The notes under the pieces: generated by a model | Databases searched by the model: none | What the model saw: the letters and a program-made list of their open reading frames with translations, nothing else | Told to the model about the DNA's origin: nothing | DNA from: CAVSWN01 sp046728115 | GTDB taxonomy: Bacteria > Acidobacteriota > Vicinamibacteria > Vicinamibacterales > CAVVIG01 | Length of the DNA stretch: 15,042 bases | Reading direction: 5' to 3' | NCBI GenBank assembly: GCA_046728115.1 | Contig: JBKPDW010000174.1 | Span: 1 to 15,042, forward strand | Shown here: positions 5,249-13,425 of the stretch, one piece after another | Layout of the letters: every line of letters starts with the position of its first letter | How positions within the stretch are numbered: position 1 is the stretch's first letter | Made by a program: the position numbers and the translations under genes

Positions 5249-7180
5249 TCAGCACGACACGCACTTGTGGCTGTTCTTCGATCCGAGCTTCTCGAGGAGC
5301 GCCACGGTCGCCGGGAACGGCGAGACGCGCTGCACGGGCCCATTCGCCATGTCGGCCACCGTCTGGCCGCTTCGGGCCACGGCTTTCACGTCGGCGCCTT
5401 TGGACACCAGATACAGAATCATCTCGTTGTCGCCGCGCGCTGCGGCGTGATGGAGCGGCGTGTAGCCGTCGTTGTCGCGCGCGTTGACGTCGGCGCCGAG
5501 CTCCTCGACGAGGTACTTCACCGCGGCCATCCAGCCGTCCGGGGCGTGGCGATGGGCGTTCCCGGCGAAGCCTTCGCCGTACTCCACGCCGGCGGCGGCG
5601 TGGAGTGGGAAGGCGCCGGGACCGCCGGGCGGAATCGGCGGCGCGTTGTACTTCTCCTGCTCAGCGGTCGGCGTCGGCGCCACTGGCCCGCCGGCGCCGG
5701 CCGGAGGAGCCTGCGGACCGCCGCCGCGGCGGATCGGAACTGGCGGCGCGATGGTCGGAATATTCGGATCGGCGCCGTACTTCACGAGCAGTCGCATCGC
5801 ATCCACATCGACGCCGTAAGCCGCGCGCCAGAATGCCGTCGAGCCCGCCGTGTCGGCGAGGCCGCAATTCCGGTTGCCGCAGCCGCTGTAGACGAGATAC
5901 CAGGGATGCGCCTTGACGCGGGCGTCGGGGTCGGCGCCGTGGTCGAGGAGCGCCTTCATCACGTCGAGATACGTGGACTTCTGCTGCTCCATCTCCTGCG
6001 GCTGCGGGAAGCGCGTTCTCGGCTGCCACTGCGTGTTGATGGCCGCCCACAGCGGCGTAACGCCGTTAGCCGTCGACGCGATGTTGGGATTCGCGCCGCG
6101 CTCGATGAGGAACATCGCGAGATCGAATTCGCCGTTGATGGCGGCCATCAGGAGCGGCGTCGTGCCGTCGCCCGCTCCCGGCTGGTCGATGGGCGCGCCG
6201 GCGTCCAGCAGCGCCCGCGCCGCGTCGAGGCTCCCCTGGCGCGCTGCGTGCAGCAGTGCCGTCAACCCGCCTTTGGTCGAGACCGGTGGGTTGATTTCCT
6301 CGGGATCGAAATTGTTGGCGGCGGTGGCCTGCGGCTGCGCAGGCGGCGCGTTCGGATCGGCGGGAGCATCAGCCGCGGGAGCCGGAGCGCCGCCGCGCCC
6401 GCCGCGTCCTCCACGTCCTCCGCCCGCGCCAGCCGCGTTGGCCGGCGGCGGAATCTTGCCAGATGCCAGAATTTCGCGCGCCGCTTGCATCGCCGCCTGG
6501 ATCTGGCTGGCGGTGGGCTGGGTGCCGGCCGGCACCGAGGCTTCGAGCACCTTGCGCTGAATGTCGGTCGCCGCGCGTTCGATCGCGCTCTGTTTGGCGA
6601 TGTCGATGAACTTCGTCGTGATCGTCGGATCGGCGCCGCCGGCGATGAGCGCCGTGATCGCCGCCGCGCGGTTCTGCGCCGCGGCGAACATCAACGGGGT
6701 CTGACCCCATTCGGATTCCTTCGCGTTCGCGTCGGCGCCCTTGTCGAGCAGCAGCTTGATCACGTCAGCATTGCCCGCTGATGCAGCCAGGTGCAGCGCC
6801 GTGACGCCCGTCGTCGTCGCGCGCGCCGAGGTGTCGGCGCCGGCCTTGAGCAGCGCGCTCACCACGGCCGCACTGCCCGCCCTGCTCGCGAGGTGCAGCG
6901 GCGTATAGTGACCGATACGGGTGACCGCCGCCACATTCGCGCCGGCGTAGATGAGCATCTCGGCCATGGCGCCGTCGCCGCGCTCGGCCGCCCAATGTAG
7001 GGCCGTCATCCCGTCCCCCTGCGCAGCGCTGACATCGGCGCCCTGCTTCAACAGGTCGCGCAGCGTGTCGCGGTCGCCCCGCATCGCCGTGTCGGCGACA
7101 GGCGCACTCGACGTCGCGGCTCCGACGAGCGCGGCCATGAACAACGCGGGAACGAGGTAAGCGAATGACCGAAGTCTCAT
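5249..7180 (-). CDS. Exported ankyrin-repeat protein with C-terminal CxxC
   Basis: The protein has 643 residues from ATG 7180, with GAGG four bases upstream. MRLRSFAYLVPALFMAALVGAA is a Sec signal peptide. Ankyrin repeats come in three blocks: about 30-190 (GMTALHWAAERGD, YTPLHLASRAG, GVTALHLAASAGN, GQTPLMFAAAQNR), about 303-475 (GLTALLHAARQG, GTTPLLMAAINGE, GVTPLWAAINT, GSTAFWRAAYGVD) and about 522-605 (GAFPLHAAAG, GYTPLHHAAARGD). They are joined by a Gly/Arg linker (about 251-264) and Pro/Ala-rich linkers (about 265-290 and 478-520). The chain ends HKCVSC, giving Cys640 and Cys643; Cys434 and Cys439 form another nearby pair. Ankyrin arrays mediate protein binding, so a scaffold or regulator for the cytochrome and DUF1552 partners is a reasonable inference, and the terminal Cys pair hints at metal or redox chemistry. 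Repeat elements flank the gene on both sides. Confidence 0.92.
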   Translation of the reverse strand: MRLRSFAYLVPALFMAALVGAATSSAPVADTAMRGDRDTLRDLLKQGADVSAAQGDGMTALHWAAERGDGAMAEMLIYAGANVAAVTRIGHYTPLHLASRAGSAAVVSALLKAGADTSARATTTGVTALHLAASAGNADVIKLLLDKGADANAKESEWGQTPLMFAAAQNRAAAITALIAGGADPTITTKFIDIAKQSAIERAATDIQRKVLEASVPAGTQPTASQIQAAMQAAREILASGKIPPPANAAGAGGGRGGRGGRGGAPAPAADAPADPNAPPAQPQATAANNFDPEEINPPVSTKGGLTALLHAARQGSLDAARALLDAGAPIDQPGAGDGTTPLLMAAINGEFDLAMFLIERGANPNIASTANGVTPLWAAINTQWQPRTRFPQPQEMEQQKSTYLDVMKALLDHGADPDARVKAHPWYLVYSGCGNRNCGLADTAGSTAFWRAAYGVDVDAMRLLVKYGADPNIPTIAPPVPIRRGGGPQAPPAGAGGPVAPTPTAEQEKYNAPPIPPGGPGAFPLHAAAGVEYGEGFAGNAHRHAPDGWMAAVKYLVEELGADVNARDNDGYTPLHHAAARGDNEMILYLVSKGADVKAVARSGQTVADMANGPVQRVSPFPATVALLEKLGSKNSHKCVSC

Positions 7181-7207
7181 AGCGCCTCAATCACAATTGG
7201 AGCTTTC

Positions 7208-7291
7208 GTGAATTGGTGCGTTGGCGCGTCAGCGACTGGTCGCCCGGTCGACCTGACAATCACCAACTCTCCCAATCACCACGTCACCAAC
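7208..7291. repeat. REP-like inverted-repeat element, copy 2, between DUF1552 and ankyrin genes
   Basis: This element fills most of the 117-base spacer. The left arm (GTGAATTGGTGCGTTGGCG, 7208-7226) and the right arm (around CAATCACCAACTCTCCCAATC, 7257-7276, with a further CACC-type word to 7291) are imperfect inverted repeats. The arms match copy 1 at 5161-5226 at identical spacing. A palindrome GGTCGACC (7246-7253) lies near the centre. No gene or promoter was seen in the spacer. Confidence 0.65.
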
Positions 7292-7297
7292 TGCTGC

Positions 7298-8704
7298 CTA
7301 CGCAACGTTTGTCGTCGGCGACGGAGCCGTCAACGAGAACTCGCCCGTGCTGTCGCCGAAGCTCGTCATGTCGTCGAGCCCCAGGTTGTGCAGCAGCGTC
7401 AGCATCACGTTCGCCATCGGCGTCCCATCGGCGGCCTTCAGGTGCACGCCGCCTTTCAGGAAGCCGTTGGCGTGGCCGAGGAGGATCAACGGGCAGCGCC
7501 GATGGTTGTGGATGTTCGGATCCGCCATCGGCGATCCCCAGATGATCAGCGTCTTGTCGAGGAGGCTCGAGTCGCCCTCGACCGCGTCCTTCATCTTGTC
7601 GAGGAAGTAGGGAAGCTGGGCGACGCGGAACTTGCAGATCTTGTTGAACTCCATGATCCGCTCTTCGCGGTTGCCATGGTGCGACGCCGGGTGGAACGGC
7701 TGTTTCGATTCGCACTCCGGGAAGACACGGTTCTGCGCGTCGCGCCCCGTCTTGAACGAGATGATGCGGGTCATGTCCGTCTGCAGCGCGAGCACCTGAA
7801 TGTCGAACATCAGCTTCATGTGCTCGGTGAACGAGTCAGGCACGCCGGCGGGTGCCTCTGGCAACTCGCGCGGCTCGCCGCTTCGGTTGTGTGCCTCGAC
7901 TGCCTGGATGCGGCGCTCCACCTCGCGGACGTTATCGAGATAGCGATCGAGCCGCGCGCGATCGCTCGATCCGAGCTGACGGCGAACGCGCTCGACCTCG
8001 CCGGAAATCCAGTCGAGGATGCTGCGGCGCGTTTCGCGGCGCGCCAGACGATCCTCGCTGCTGTTGCCCGATCCGAACAGCATGTCGAAGGCGACGCGCG
8101 GGTCGCGAATCATCGGCAGCGGCTCGCTCGGCGATGCCCAGCTGATCGTATCGGTGTAGGCGCACGAGTAGTTGTACGTGCACCCGCCGGCCTGATCGAG
8201 GTTTTCGATGCAGAACTGCATCGAGGGCATCGGCGTGCTCTGGCCCGCTTTCTTGGTGTACAGCTGATCCAACGATGTCCCGGCAAACAGATCCGAACCG
8301 TTCGTCTGTTTGGGATGCGACTGGGTCAGGAAGACGGCGCTCGATCGGAAATGATCGCCGCCGATTTCGGGCAGCGCGAACGCTTCCGCGTTGCGCACGT
8401 CGGTGTTGCTGATGATCGTCAGGTAGCCGCGATAGGCCTCGAGCGATTTCAAGGGGTTGTCGGGGACGAGCGTGAAGTCGCGTCCGGTCGTTTCGGGCGC
8501 GTACAGGAATTTGCTGGCTCCCCAGTTGTTGCAGCCGGCCAGCCCGTGCACCTCCTCGATGCACACCAGGCGGATGGGGTCCGCCGTGGCCGCGCGCACG
8601 CGCGTGGCGGGCACCATCGCATCCAGGAACGGCAACGCCACCGTCGCGCCCAGACCGCGCAGGAAGCTTCTGCGTGGGAACTGCTTTCCGGTGATGAACT
8701 CCAC
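7298..8704 (-). CDS. DUF1552 domain protein, Tat-exported
   Basis: The protein has 468 residues, the normal length for DUF1552 (PF07586). The start is GTG 8704-8702, decided by AAGGAG (8717-8712) seven bases upstream. A twin-arginine signal reads PRRSFLRGLGATVALPFLDA (residues 10-29), typical of proteins folded before export. Family blocks include an N-terminal LVCIEEVHGL segment, a middle DPRVAFDMLFG, a helical SILDWISGEVERVRRQL, and the C-terminal FHPASHHGNREERI, LLDKTLIIWGSPMADPNIHNH and ILLGHANGFLKGGVHL. The last group places His, Asp and Asn residues where related DUF1501/sulfatase-like folds carry active-site residues. The reaction is unknown for the family. It lies directly downstream of a DUF1592-type cytochrome, a pairing seen repeatedly in Acidobacteria, Planctomycetes and Verrucomicrobia, so the two probably work together in the envelope. 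Confidence 0.93.
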   Translation of the reverse strand: MEFITGKQFPRRSFLRGLGATVALPFLDAMVPATRVRAATADPIRLVCIEEVHGLAGCNNWGASKFLYAPETTGRDFTLVPDNPLKSLEAYRGYLTIISNTDVRNAEAFALPEIGGDHFRSSAVFLTQSHPKQTNGSDLFAGTSLDQLYTKKAGQSTPMPSMQFCIENLDQAGGCTYNYSCAYTDTISWASPSEPLPMIRDPRVAFDMLFGSGNSSEDRLARRETRRSILDWISGEVERVRRQLGSSDRARLDRYLDNVREVERRIQAVEAHNRSGEPRELPEAPAGVPDSFTEHMKLMFDIQVLALQTDMTRIISFKTGRDAQNRVFPECESKQPFHPASHHGNREERIMEFNKICKFRVAQLPYFLDKMKDAVEGDSSLLDKTLIIWGSPMADPNIHNHRRCPLILLGHANGFLKGGVHLKAADGTPMANVMLTLLHNLGLDDMTSFGDSTGEFSLTAPSPTTNVA

Positions 8705-8778
8705 GTTTCGTCTCCTTCGTTAACCGTCGCTCGCCTGAGGTTCGGTTGGTCGGCTGCGCGCCGCGCGCGCCGATCGAC

Positions 8779-8799
8779 AAATCCCTAATCCCTGATCCC
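8779..8799. repeat. Three tandem 7-bp units across the end of the cytochrome gene
   Basis: On the minus strand three units, GGGATCA, GGGATTA and GGGATTT, follow each other. They encode the last residues of the DUF1592 protein and its TAG stop (8787-8785). The tract is similar in kind, but not in sequence, to the repeat tracts in the neighbouring spacers. Confidence 0.6.
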
Positions 8800-11331
8800 C
8801 CTCGCGTCTTCGGTCGCCGTCACTGGCTCGGCGCGCTTCATCAGGAACGCGTCGCTCTTGATCACGCCGAGAATGAACGACGACATCCGGTAGTCGTTGG
8901 CCTCGGCCGCTTTCGCGATCGCACGAATCGTCGGCTGATCGAAGTACTCGACTCGACGGCCCAGCGCGTAGGCCATCAGATTTTCCGTGAGGGTCCGCAC
9001 GAGCGGAATCGGCCGCCTCATCAGAGCGGCCAAAAGCTCCGACGGTTTCGAGATGGGCGTGCCGTCGTAGTACTCGCCCTTCGTATCGAGCGGCATGCCG
9101 AACTCGCGTTCCCGCCACTTCCCGGTCACATCGAAGTTGTCGAGCGCAAGGCCGATTGGATCCATGAAACGGTGACACGAGTTGCACGTCGGGTTCGCGC
9201 GATGGATTTCCATGCGCTCGCGCGTGGTGAGCATGCGCCCGTTCTTCGCCGTCGCCGTGTCATCGAACGGCGGCACCTCCGGAGGCGGCGGCGGTGGCGG
9301 CACCCCCATCAGCACTTCCATCACCCACTTGCCGCGAAGCACGGGCGACGTGCGATTGGCAAGCGACGTCTGCACGAGCATGCCGCCCTCACCGAGCAGG
9401 CCGCGCCGCGTGTCGTCCGGATACTCGACGCGGCGGAATTCGTTCCCCGACACACCAGGAATGCCGTAGTGCCGTGCGAGCGCCTCGTTGACGAACGTGT
9501 AGTTCGCACGGAACAGATCGAGCATGCTCCGGTCTTCGCGCACGAAGCTGTTGAAGAACAGCTCTGTTTCGCGTCGCATCGACGCCGCGAGATTGTCGTC
9601 GAAGTTCGGATAGTTGTTCGGATCGGGATGAACCTTGTCGAGATCCTGCAACCGCAGCCACTGCGCCGCGAACCTCGTCGCGAGCGCCTCGGAACGCGGA
9701 TCGGCCAGCATGCGCCGCGCCTGCTTTTCGATCGCGCCAGGTGCCGACAGCTTGCCCTGGTTTGCCAACGTCAACAGCTCCGGATCGGGAACCGTCCCCC
9801 ACAGGAAGAACGACAAGCGCGACGCGAGATCGATATCGGCCACCCGGAACGAGCCGCCTGGCGCTGCCGTCTCGGGTTCTTTCTCGAGACGGAAGATGAA
9901 ATATGGGCTTGCGAGCACGGCCTCGAGCGCCGCGCGAATGCCCGCTTCAAACCCACCCGCGCCGGCTCGCTGGACCGATGCGCGAGCTTCGGCATGGCCG
10001 GTCTTGCCGGCTTCATCCGCGCGGCCCGCGCCGTTCGCCGCCTTCTCGAAGATCGGCATCAAGCGATCCACCTCGCTCGCAGTCAGCGGGCGGCGGTACG
10101 CTTGGCCGCCGATCTTCGTCAGGATCTGCCGCGCGCACGGACGCTCTTCGCTCGGGTTCGTCGGGCGGCAGCTGAAAATCTTCGCGCGGCTCGGTGTTTC
10201 CGAGGTGCCTGTTGCCTTGTATGGTCCCTTGACGACGAAATCGCGCAGGTGCGGAAGCGTGGTGATCCCCGGCCCGCCGGATCCGCCGCCCGCAAATGAC
10301 CAGTCGTGCGGACGAATCAAGTCTTCGTACGGGCCGTCTGTCCTGCGCACGAACGCAGCCGCCACTTTGTGCTGACCGGCGCGCACCACGATCGGCTCCG
10401 CTCGAATGTTGCGGCCACCGCGGCCGTCGGCGCCGCCCGCTGGTCCGTTCTCGTACGCCAGCAGCGCGACTCGTTCGCCGTCAATGGAGATGTCTATGTC
10501 CTCGAATTTCGAGAACGACCCGGAGACAAGCGAGATCTCGAAGACGTATTCCGCATCTGCCGGGAACACGTGGTTGACGACGATGCCGCCGCGAGTGCCG
10601 AAGGGCGCACCCTCCACATGATCCCAGGGGTGCTGCGACAGGTAGCCCGGGTTGGTGTAGGTGGAATCGACCGACGGCGCGTTGCGATCGCCGACCGCCA
10701 TCCGGCTGATCGCGGCGGCGGCATTCAAGTACGACTCAAGCAGCGTCGGCGACAGAGCCTGCGCGTCGGCGATGTTGTCGAAGTTGGCGCTCTTGGTATC
10801 GAGCGGCAGCCAGCTGCCGGCGTCGACGTCGAGCGAGAGGAGATCGTGGATGGCGTTGGCGTACTCGGCACGGTTCAGGCGCTGGAACGTGCGCACGCCG
10901 GGATTTGGTTTTGACGCAGCCGCCGCGTCGATATTGCTTTCGAGCGCCGTGACCAGCGCCAGCAGCGTTGCGGCCTCGGGCCGTGATGCCAGCGGCGGCG
11001 GCATGAAGCCAGCACGCAGCTTGACGATCATCTTTTCGGCGATTTCGGCGTTCTGCGCCGCGTGAGAGACATCGAACGACGCCAGCGAGAGGTTGTTCAG
11101 CTTTCGTGCATCGTTGTGGCACGTCACGCAGTACCTGCGGATTACGGCGTTGAGATCCGGGGAAGCAGGCGTGTGCGCCGCCACCGGTTTCGCGGCTTGC
11201 TGCAGCGCGTTCTTCTTGGGAGGCTTCGCCGCGGACCGGGCTGCCGGAGAATTCTGCGCGAGCAGGTGATTCGCTGCGGCGCCAGCCCACACGAAAGTCG
11301 CGCACAAAATCACCATGCGGGCTCTCTTCAT
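8785..11331 (-). CDS. Planctomycete-type c-type cytochrome with DUF1587/1592/1588/1585 domains
   Basis: The protein has 848 residues from ATG 11331, with GGGAG seven bases upstream. A Sec signal (MKRARMVILCATFVWAGAAA to about residue 26) precedes a cytochrome c-like domain with CVTCH at 68-72 and a possible axial Met in GFMPPP (Met110). The domains then read as DUF1587 (about 148-211, FQRLNRAEYANAIHDLL), a beta-rich carbohydrate-binding-like segment (about 255-335), DUF1595 (about 398-475), DUF1592 (about 495-625, LASRLSFFLWGTVPD), DUF1588 (about 640-740, TSPVLRGKWV, a Pro run, and CNSCH at 716-720 followed by DPIGLALDNFD) and DUF1585 (about 765-835). The haem at 68-72 implies periplasmic or outer-surface electron transfer; the second CxxCH is a family motif that may or may not bind haem. 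It is the first gene of the cassette. The substrate is unknown. Confidence 0.94.
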   Translation of the reverse strand: MKRARMVILCATFVWAGAAANHLLAQNSPAARSAAKPPKKNALQQAAKPVAAHTPASPDLNAVIRRYCVTCHNDARKLNNLSLASFDVSHAAQNAEIAEKMIVKLRAGFMPPPLASRPEAATLLALVTALESNIDAAAASKPNPGVRTFQRLNRAEYANAIHDLLSLDVDAGSWLPLDTKSANFDNIADAQALSPTLLESYLNAAAAISRMAVGDRNAPSVDSTYTNPGYLSQHPWDHVEGAPFGTRGGIVVNHVFPADAEYVFEISLVSGSFSKFEDIDISIDGERVALLAYENGPAGGADGRGGRNIRAEPIVVRAGQHKVAAAFVRRTDGPYEDLIRPHDWSFAGGGSGGPGITTLPHLRDFVVKGPYKATGTSETPSRAKIFSCRPTNPSEERPCARQILTKIGGQAYRRPLTASEVDRLMPIFEKAANGAGRADEAGKTGHAEARASVQRAGAGGFEAGIRAALEAVLASPYFIFRLEKEPETAAPGGSFRVADIDLASRLSFFLWGTVPDPELLTLANQGKLSAPGAIEKQARRMLADPRSEALATRFAAQWLRLQDLDKVHPDPNNYPNFDDNLAASMRRETELFFNSFVREDRSMLDLFRANYTFVNEALARHYGIPGVSGNEFRRVEYPDDTRRGLLGEGGMLVQTSLANRTSPVLRGKWVMEVLMGVPPPPPPPEVPPFDDTATAKNGRMLTTRERMEIHRANPTCNSCHRFMDPIGLALDNFDVTGKWREREFGMPLDTKGEYYDGTPISKPSELLAALMRRPIPLVRTLTENLMAYALGRRVEYFDQPTIRAIAKAAEANDYRMSSFILGVIKSDAFLMKRAEPVTATEDARGIRD

Positions 11332-11349
11332 CCAGTCGCTCCCGCCAAA

Positions 11350-11355
11350 ATTTTA
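11350..11355 (-). promoter_or_regulatory. Possible -10 box upstream of the cytochrome gene
   Basis: TAAAAT on the minus strand (five of six consensus bases) lies 18 bases before the ATG at 11331 and would give a short leader containing the GGGAG site. No convincing -35 box is seen; the expected position is GC-rich. Weak, but it is the only candidate in the 108-base spacer before the first cassette gene. Confidence 0.25.
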
Positions 11356-11377
11356 CACCCGGGGGGAACAGCGGGTC

Positions 11378-11408
11378 GGGTAATCAGGTAATTGGGTAAA
11401 TGGGTAAC
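11378..11408. repeat. Degenerate tandem repeat of a 7-8-bp GGGTAAT unit
   Basis: The spacer between the amidohydrolase stop (11440) and the cytochrome start (11331) contains GGGTAAT, CAGGTAAT, TGGGTAAA and TGGGTAAC in direct succession. The unit differs from the elements at 5161 and 7211 but is of the same short, AT-richer style. It stands out from the roughly 65% GC surroundings. Confidence 0.65.
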
Positions 11409-11439
11409 TTATCGAGGAATTTCGAGCGTTGACAACTCT

Positions 11440-13410
11440 TTACAACTGCGCGTCCAACTCGACATAGTCCTCTTCGATGGTGTCGTCGGGCTTCGCGCCA
11501 AACCGGCTGATCAACTCCGCCACGATGGCCGCCTTGTCCTGAGCGTCCCGCCGGGACCACGTCCGCGACTTCACTTCGAGGAAGTAACCCGCGGCGGCCG
11601 GATTCAGCAGCCGATCGACGTGGACGTAGAACTGCACGCCGCGGTAGGCGACGAGCCATCGTCGTCGATCCTTCTCGACCTCCCGCTCGCGCGCAGGCTT
11701 GAAGTACTCGCGGTAGAAGCGCGGCGAATGGGTTGCCGGCGCGAAGAACCGCGAGCGGAAGAGCAGGACCGATCCGAACGCGGCTTCGCGTGACGGCCCG
11801 GTCAGCGTCAGGCGCGCGCGCGCCTGGACCACGTTGTCGTGCTCGTCCAGGAACTCGTCTTCGCGGTACCGCAGTCGCCCCTGCGAGGGATCGTCGAAGA
11901 AAAAATACGTGTCGTACTGGTGATAGTGCACGGCGCGCAGCAGGGTGATGTCTTCGGTCTGGAGCGCCGAGATGACGCTGTCTGGCGACGCCAGGCGAGC
12001 CTTCACCTGGATCTCGAAGCTCTCCTGCTCCTTCGCGCCGCCGATCGCGACGAGCTTCTGCAGCACGCTCTGCTCGCGGCGGACGAGAAACGCGTCGATC
12101 CGTCGCGCCACGTCGCGTGCCGCCCCGCGCAGCGCGTCCTCGTCGAGCGTCAGCAGCCGGTGATCGCGCATCAGCCATCTGCCGTCGCACATCACGTGCA
12201 CCACGTCGCTGGACTTGCCGGCGTAGACCAAGCGGGAGTAGACGGCTTGCGGATCGCGCTCGAAGGCCGGGGCGTGATGGATCTGGTCCAGGTCCACCAC
12301 GACGAGATCGGCGCGCTTGCCCGCTTCGAGCGAGCCGGTCATCGCGCCGAAATGCACGGCACGCGCGCCGATGCGGGTGGCCATCGCCACCGCCTGACGC
12401 GCGGGCAATGCGGTCGGATCGCCGCTCGTGCCCTTCGCCAGAAGCGCGGCCAGACGCATTTCCTCGAACATGTCGAGGTCGTTGTTCGACGCGGTGCCGT
12501 CGGTTCCGATGCCGACGTTGAGACCGAGTTCCAGCATCTTCGCCGCGCGCGCCACGCCCGATCCGAGTTTCAGATTGCTCGTCGGGCTATGCGCGACGCC
12601 GGCGTTCGCGTTCTTCAACGACCGCATCTCCCCTTCGTCGATGTGCACGCAGTGCGCCGCGAGCACGCGCGCGTCGAAGAGATGCTGCTTGGCCACCCAC
12701 GGCACGACCGGCATGCCGTGATCGTGCCGCGATTGTTCCACTTCGAACGTCGTTTCGGCCAGATGGGTGTGCAGCGGCACGTCGAACTCCGCAGCCAGTT
12801 CGGCGCACGCTCGGAGGATTTCCGTCGTGCAGGTATAAGGCGCATGCGGCGCGGGAGCGGGGACGATCAGCGGGTGATTCCTCCAGCGCGCGATGAAGTC
12901 GCGGGCCTGCGCGAGTGAATCCTCGAAGCTTGCGGCATCGGGTGCCGGAAACTTGAGCACCGTCTGACCGCACAATGCCCGCATGCCTGTAGCTGCAGCC
13001 GCCTCGGCCACCGACTCTTCGAAGTAATACATGTCGGCAAAGCACGTCGTGCCCGAGCGGATCATCTCGGCGCACGCGAGCTTCGTGCCGAGCGCGACGA
13101 ATTCCGGCGTCACGAACTCGCGTTCGACCGGCATCATGTAGCCCATGAGCCACACGTCGAGCCTCAGGTCGTCGGCGAGGCCGCGCAAGAGGGCCATCGG
13201 CGCGTGCGTGTGCGCGTTGACGAGACCCGGCATCACGACACGCCCGCCGCAGTCCATCGTGTCGGCCGCGTGATACCGACTGCCGAGATCGCCGACCTCG
13301 ACGATCGTGTTTCCGGTAATCGCGATCGACCCCGGCCGCCACGCCGTGAACCGATCGTCCATCGTCAGGACGTGGGCGTTGGTCAGCAGGAGGTCGCAGG
13401 CCTGAGTCAC
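11440..13410 (-). CDS. MtaD/SsnA-type amidohydrolase (adenosine-derivative deaminase) fused to a CYTH domain
   Basis: The protein has 656 residues from GTG 13410-13408, chosen because the family N-terminus (VTQACDLLLTNAHVLTMDD) begins there. The open upstream extension to 13755 overlaps the next gene, and no clear ribosome-binding site is seen. Residues 1 to about 450 are a complete amidohydrolase: NAHTH (His67, His69), HTHLAET (His216), HCVHID (His253), HSPTSNLKLGSG, GTDGTASNNDLDMFEE (Asp304) and GSLEAGKRADLVVVDL. This is the pattern of 5-methylthioadenosine/S-adenosylhomocysteine deaminases, although guanine and chlorohydrolase-like substrates cannot be excluded. After a helical linker, about 465-650 is a CYTH domain: FEIQVKARL (Glu466, Lys470, a variant of ExExK), YDTYFFFDD, GRLRYREDE, VDRLLNPAAAGYFLEVKSR. 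CYTH enzymes handle triphosphates (adenylate cyclase, thiamine triphosphatase, tripolyphosphatase). The fusion is uninterrupted and cytoplasmic. Confidence 0.88.
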   Translation of the reverse strand: MTQACDLLLTNAHVLTMDDRFTAWRPGSIAITGNTIVEVGDLGSRYHAADTMDCGGRVVMPGLVNAHTHAPMALLRGLADDLRLDVWLMGYMMPVEREFVTPEFVALGTKLACAEMIRSGTTCFADMYYFEESVAEAAAATGMRALCGQTVLKFPAPDAASFEDSLAQARDFIARWRNHPLIVPAPAPHAPYTCTTEILRACAELAAEFDVPLHTHLAETTFEVEQSRHDHGMPVVPWVAKQHLFDARVLAAHCVHIDEGEMRSLKNANAGVAHSPTSNLKLGSGVARAAKMLELGLNVGIGTDGTASNNDLDMFEEMRLAALLAKGTSGDPTALPARQAVAMATRIGARAVHFGAMTGSLEAGKRADLVVVDLDQIHHAPAFERDPQAVYSRLVYAGKSSDVVHVMCDGRWLMRDHRLLTLDEDALRGAARDVARRIDAFLVRREQSVLQKLVAIGGAKEQESFEIQVKARLASPDSVISALQTEDITLLRAVHYHQYDTYFFFDDPSQGRLRYREDEFLDEHDNVVQARARLTLTGPSREAAFGSVLLFRSRFFAPATHSPRFYREYFKPAREREVEKDRRRWLVAYRGVQFYVHVDRLLNPAAAGYFLEVKSRTWSRRDAQDKAAIVAELISRFGAKPDDTIEEDYVELDAQL

Positions 13411-13425
13411 CGTTTCGATTTGAGC

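Noticed and set aside
5160..7291. CRISPR-like array from the recurring GTGAATTGG words
   Set aside because: Units are only 8-17 bp, irregularly spaced, inverted, and separated by genes; there are no spacers of uniform length and no cas genes.
11429..11450. TTGACA on the plus strand as a promoter, with nearby ACAACT repeats
   Set aside because: No -10 box at the right distance and no plus-strand gene follows; it overlaps the end of the amidohydrolase gene.
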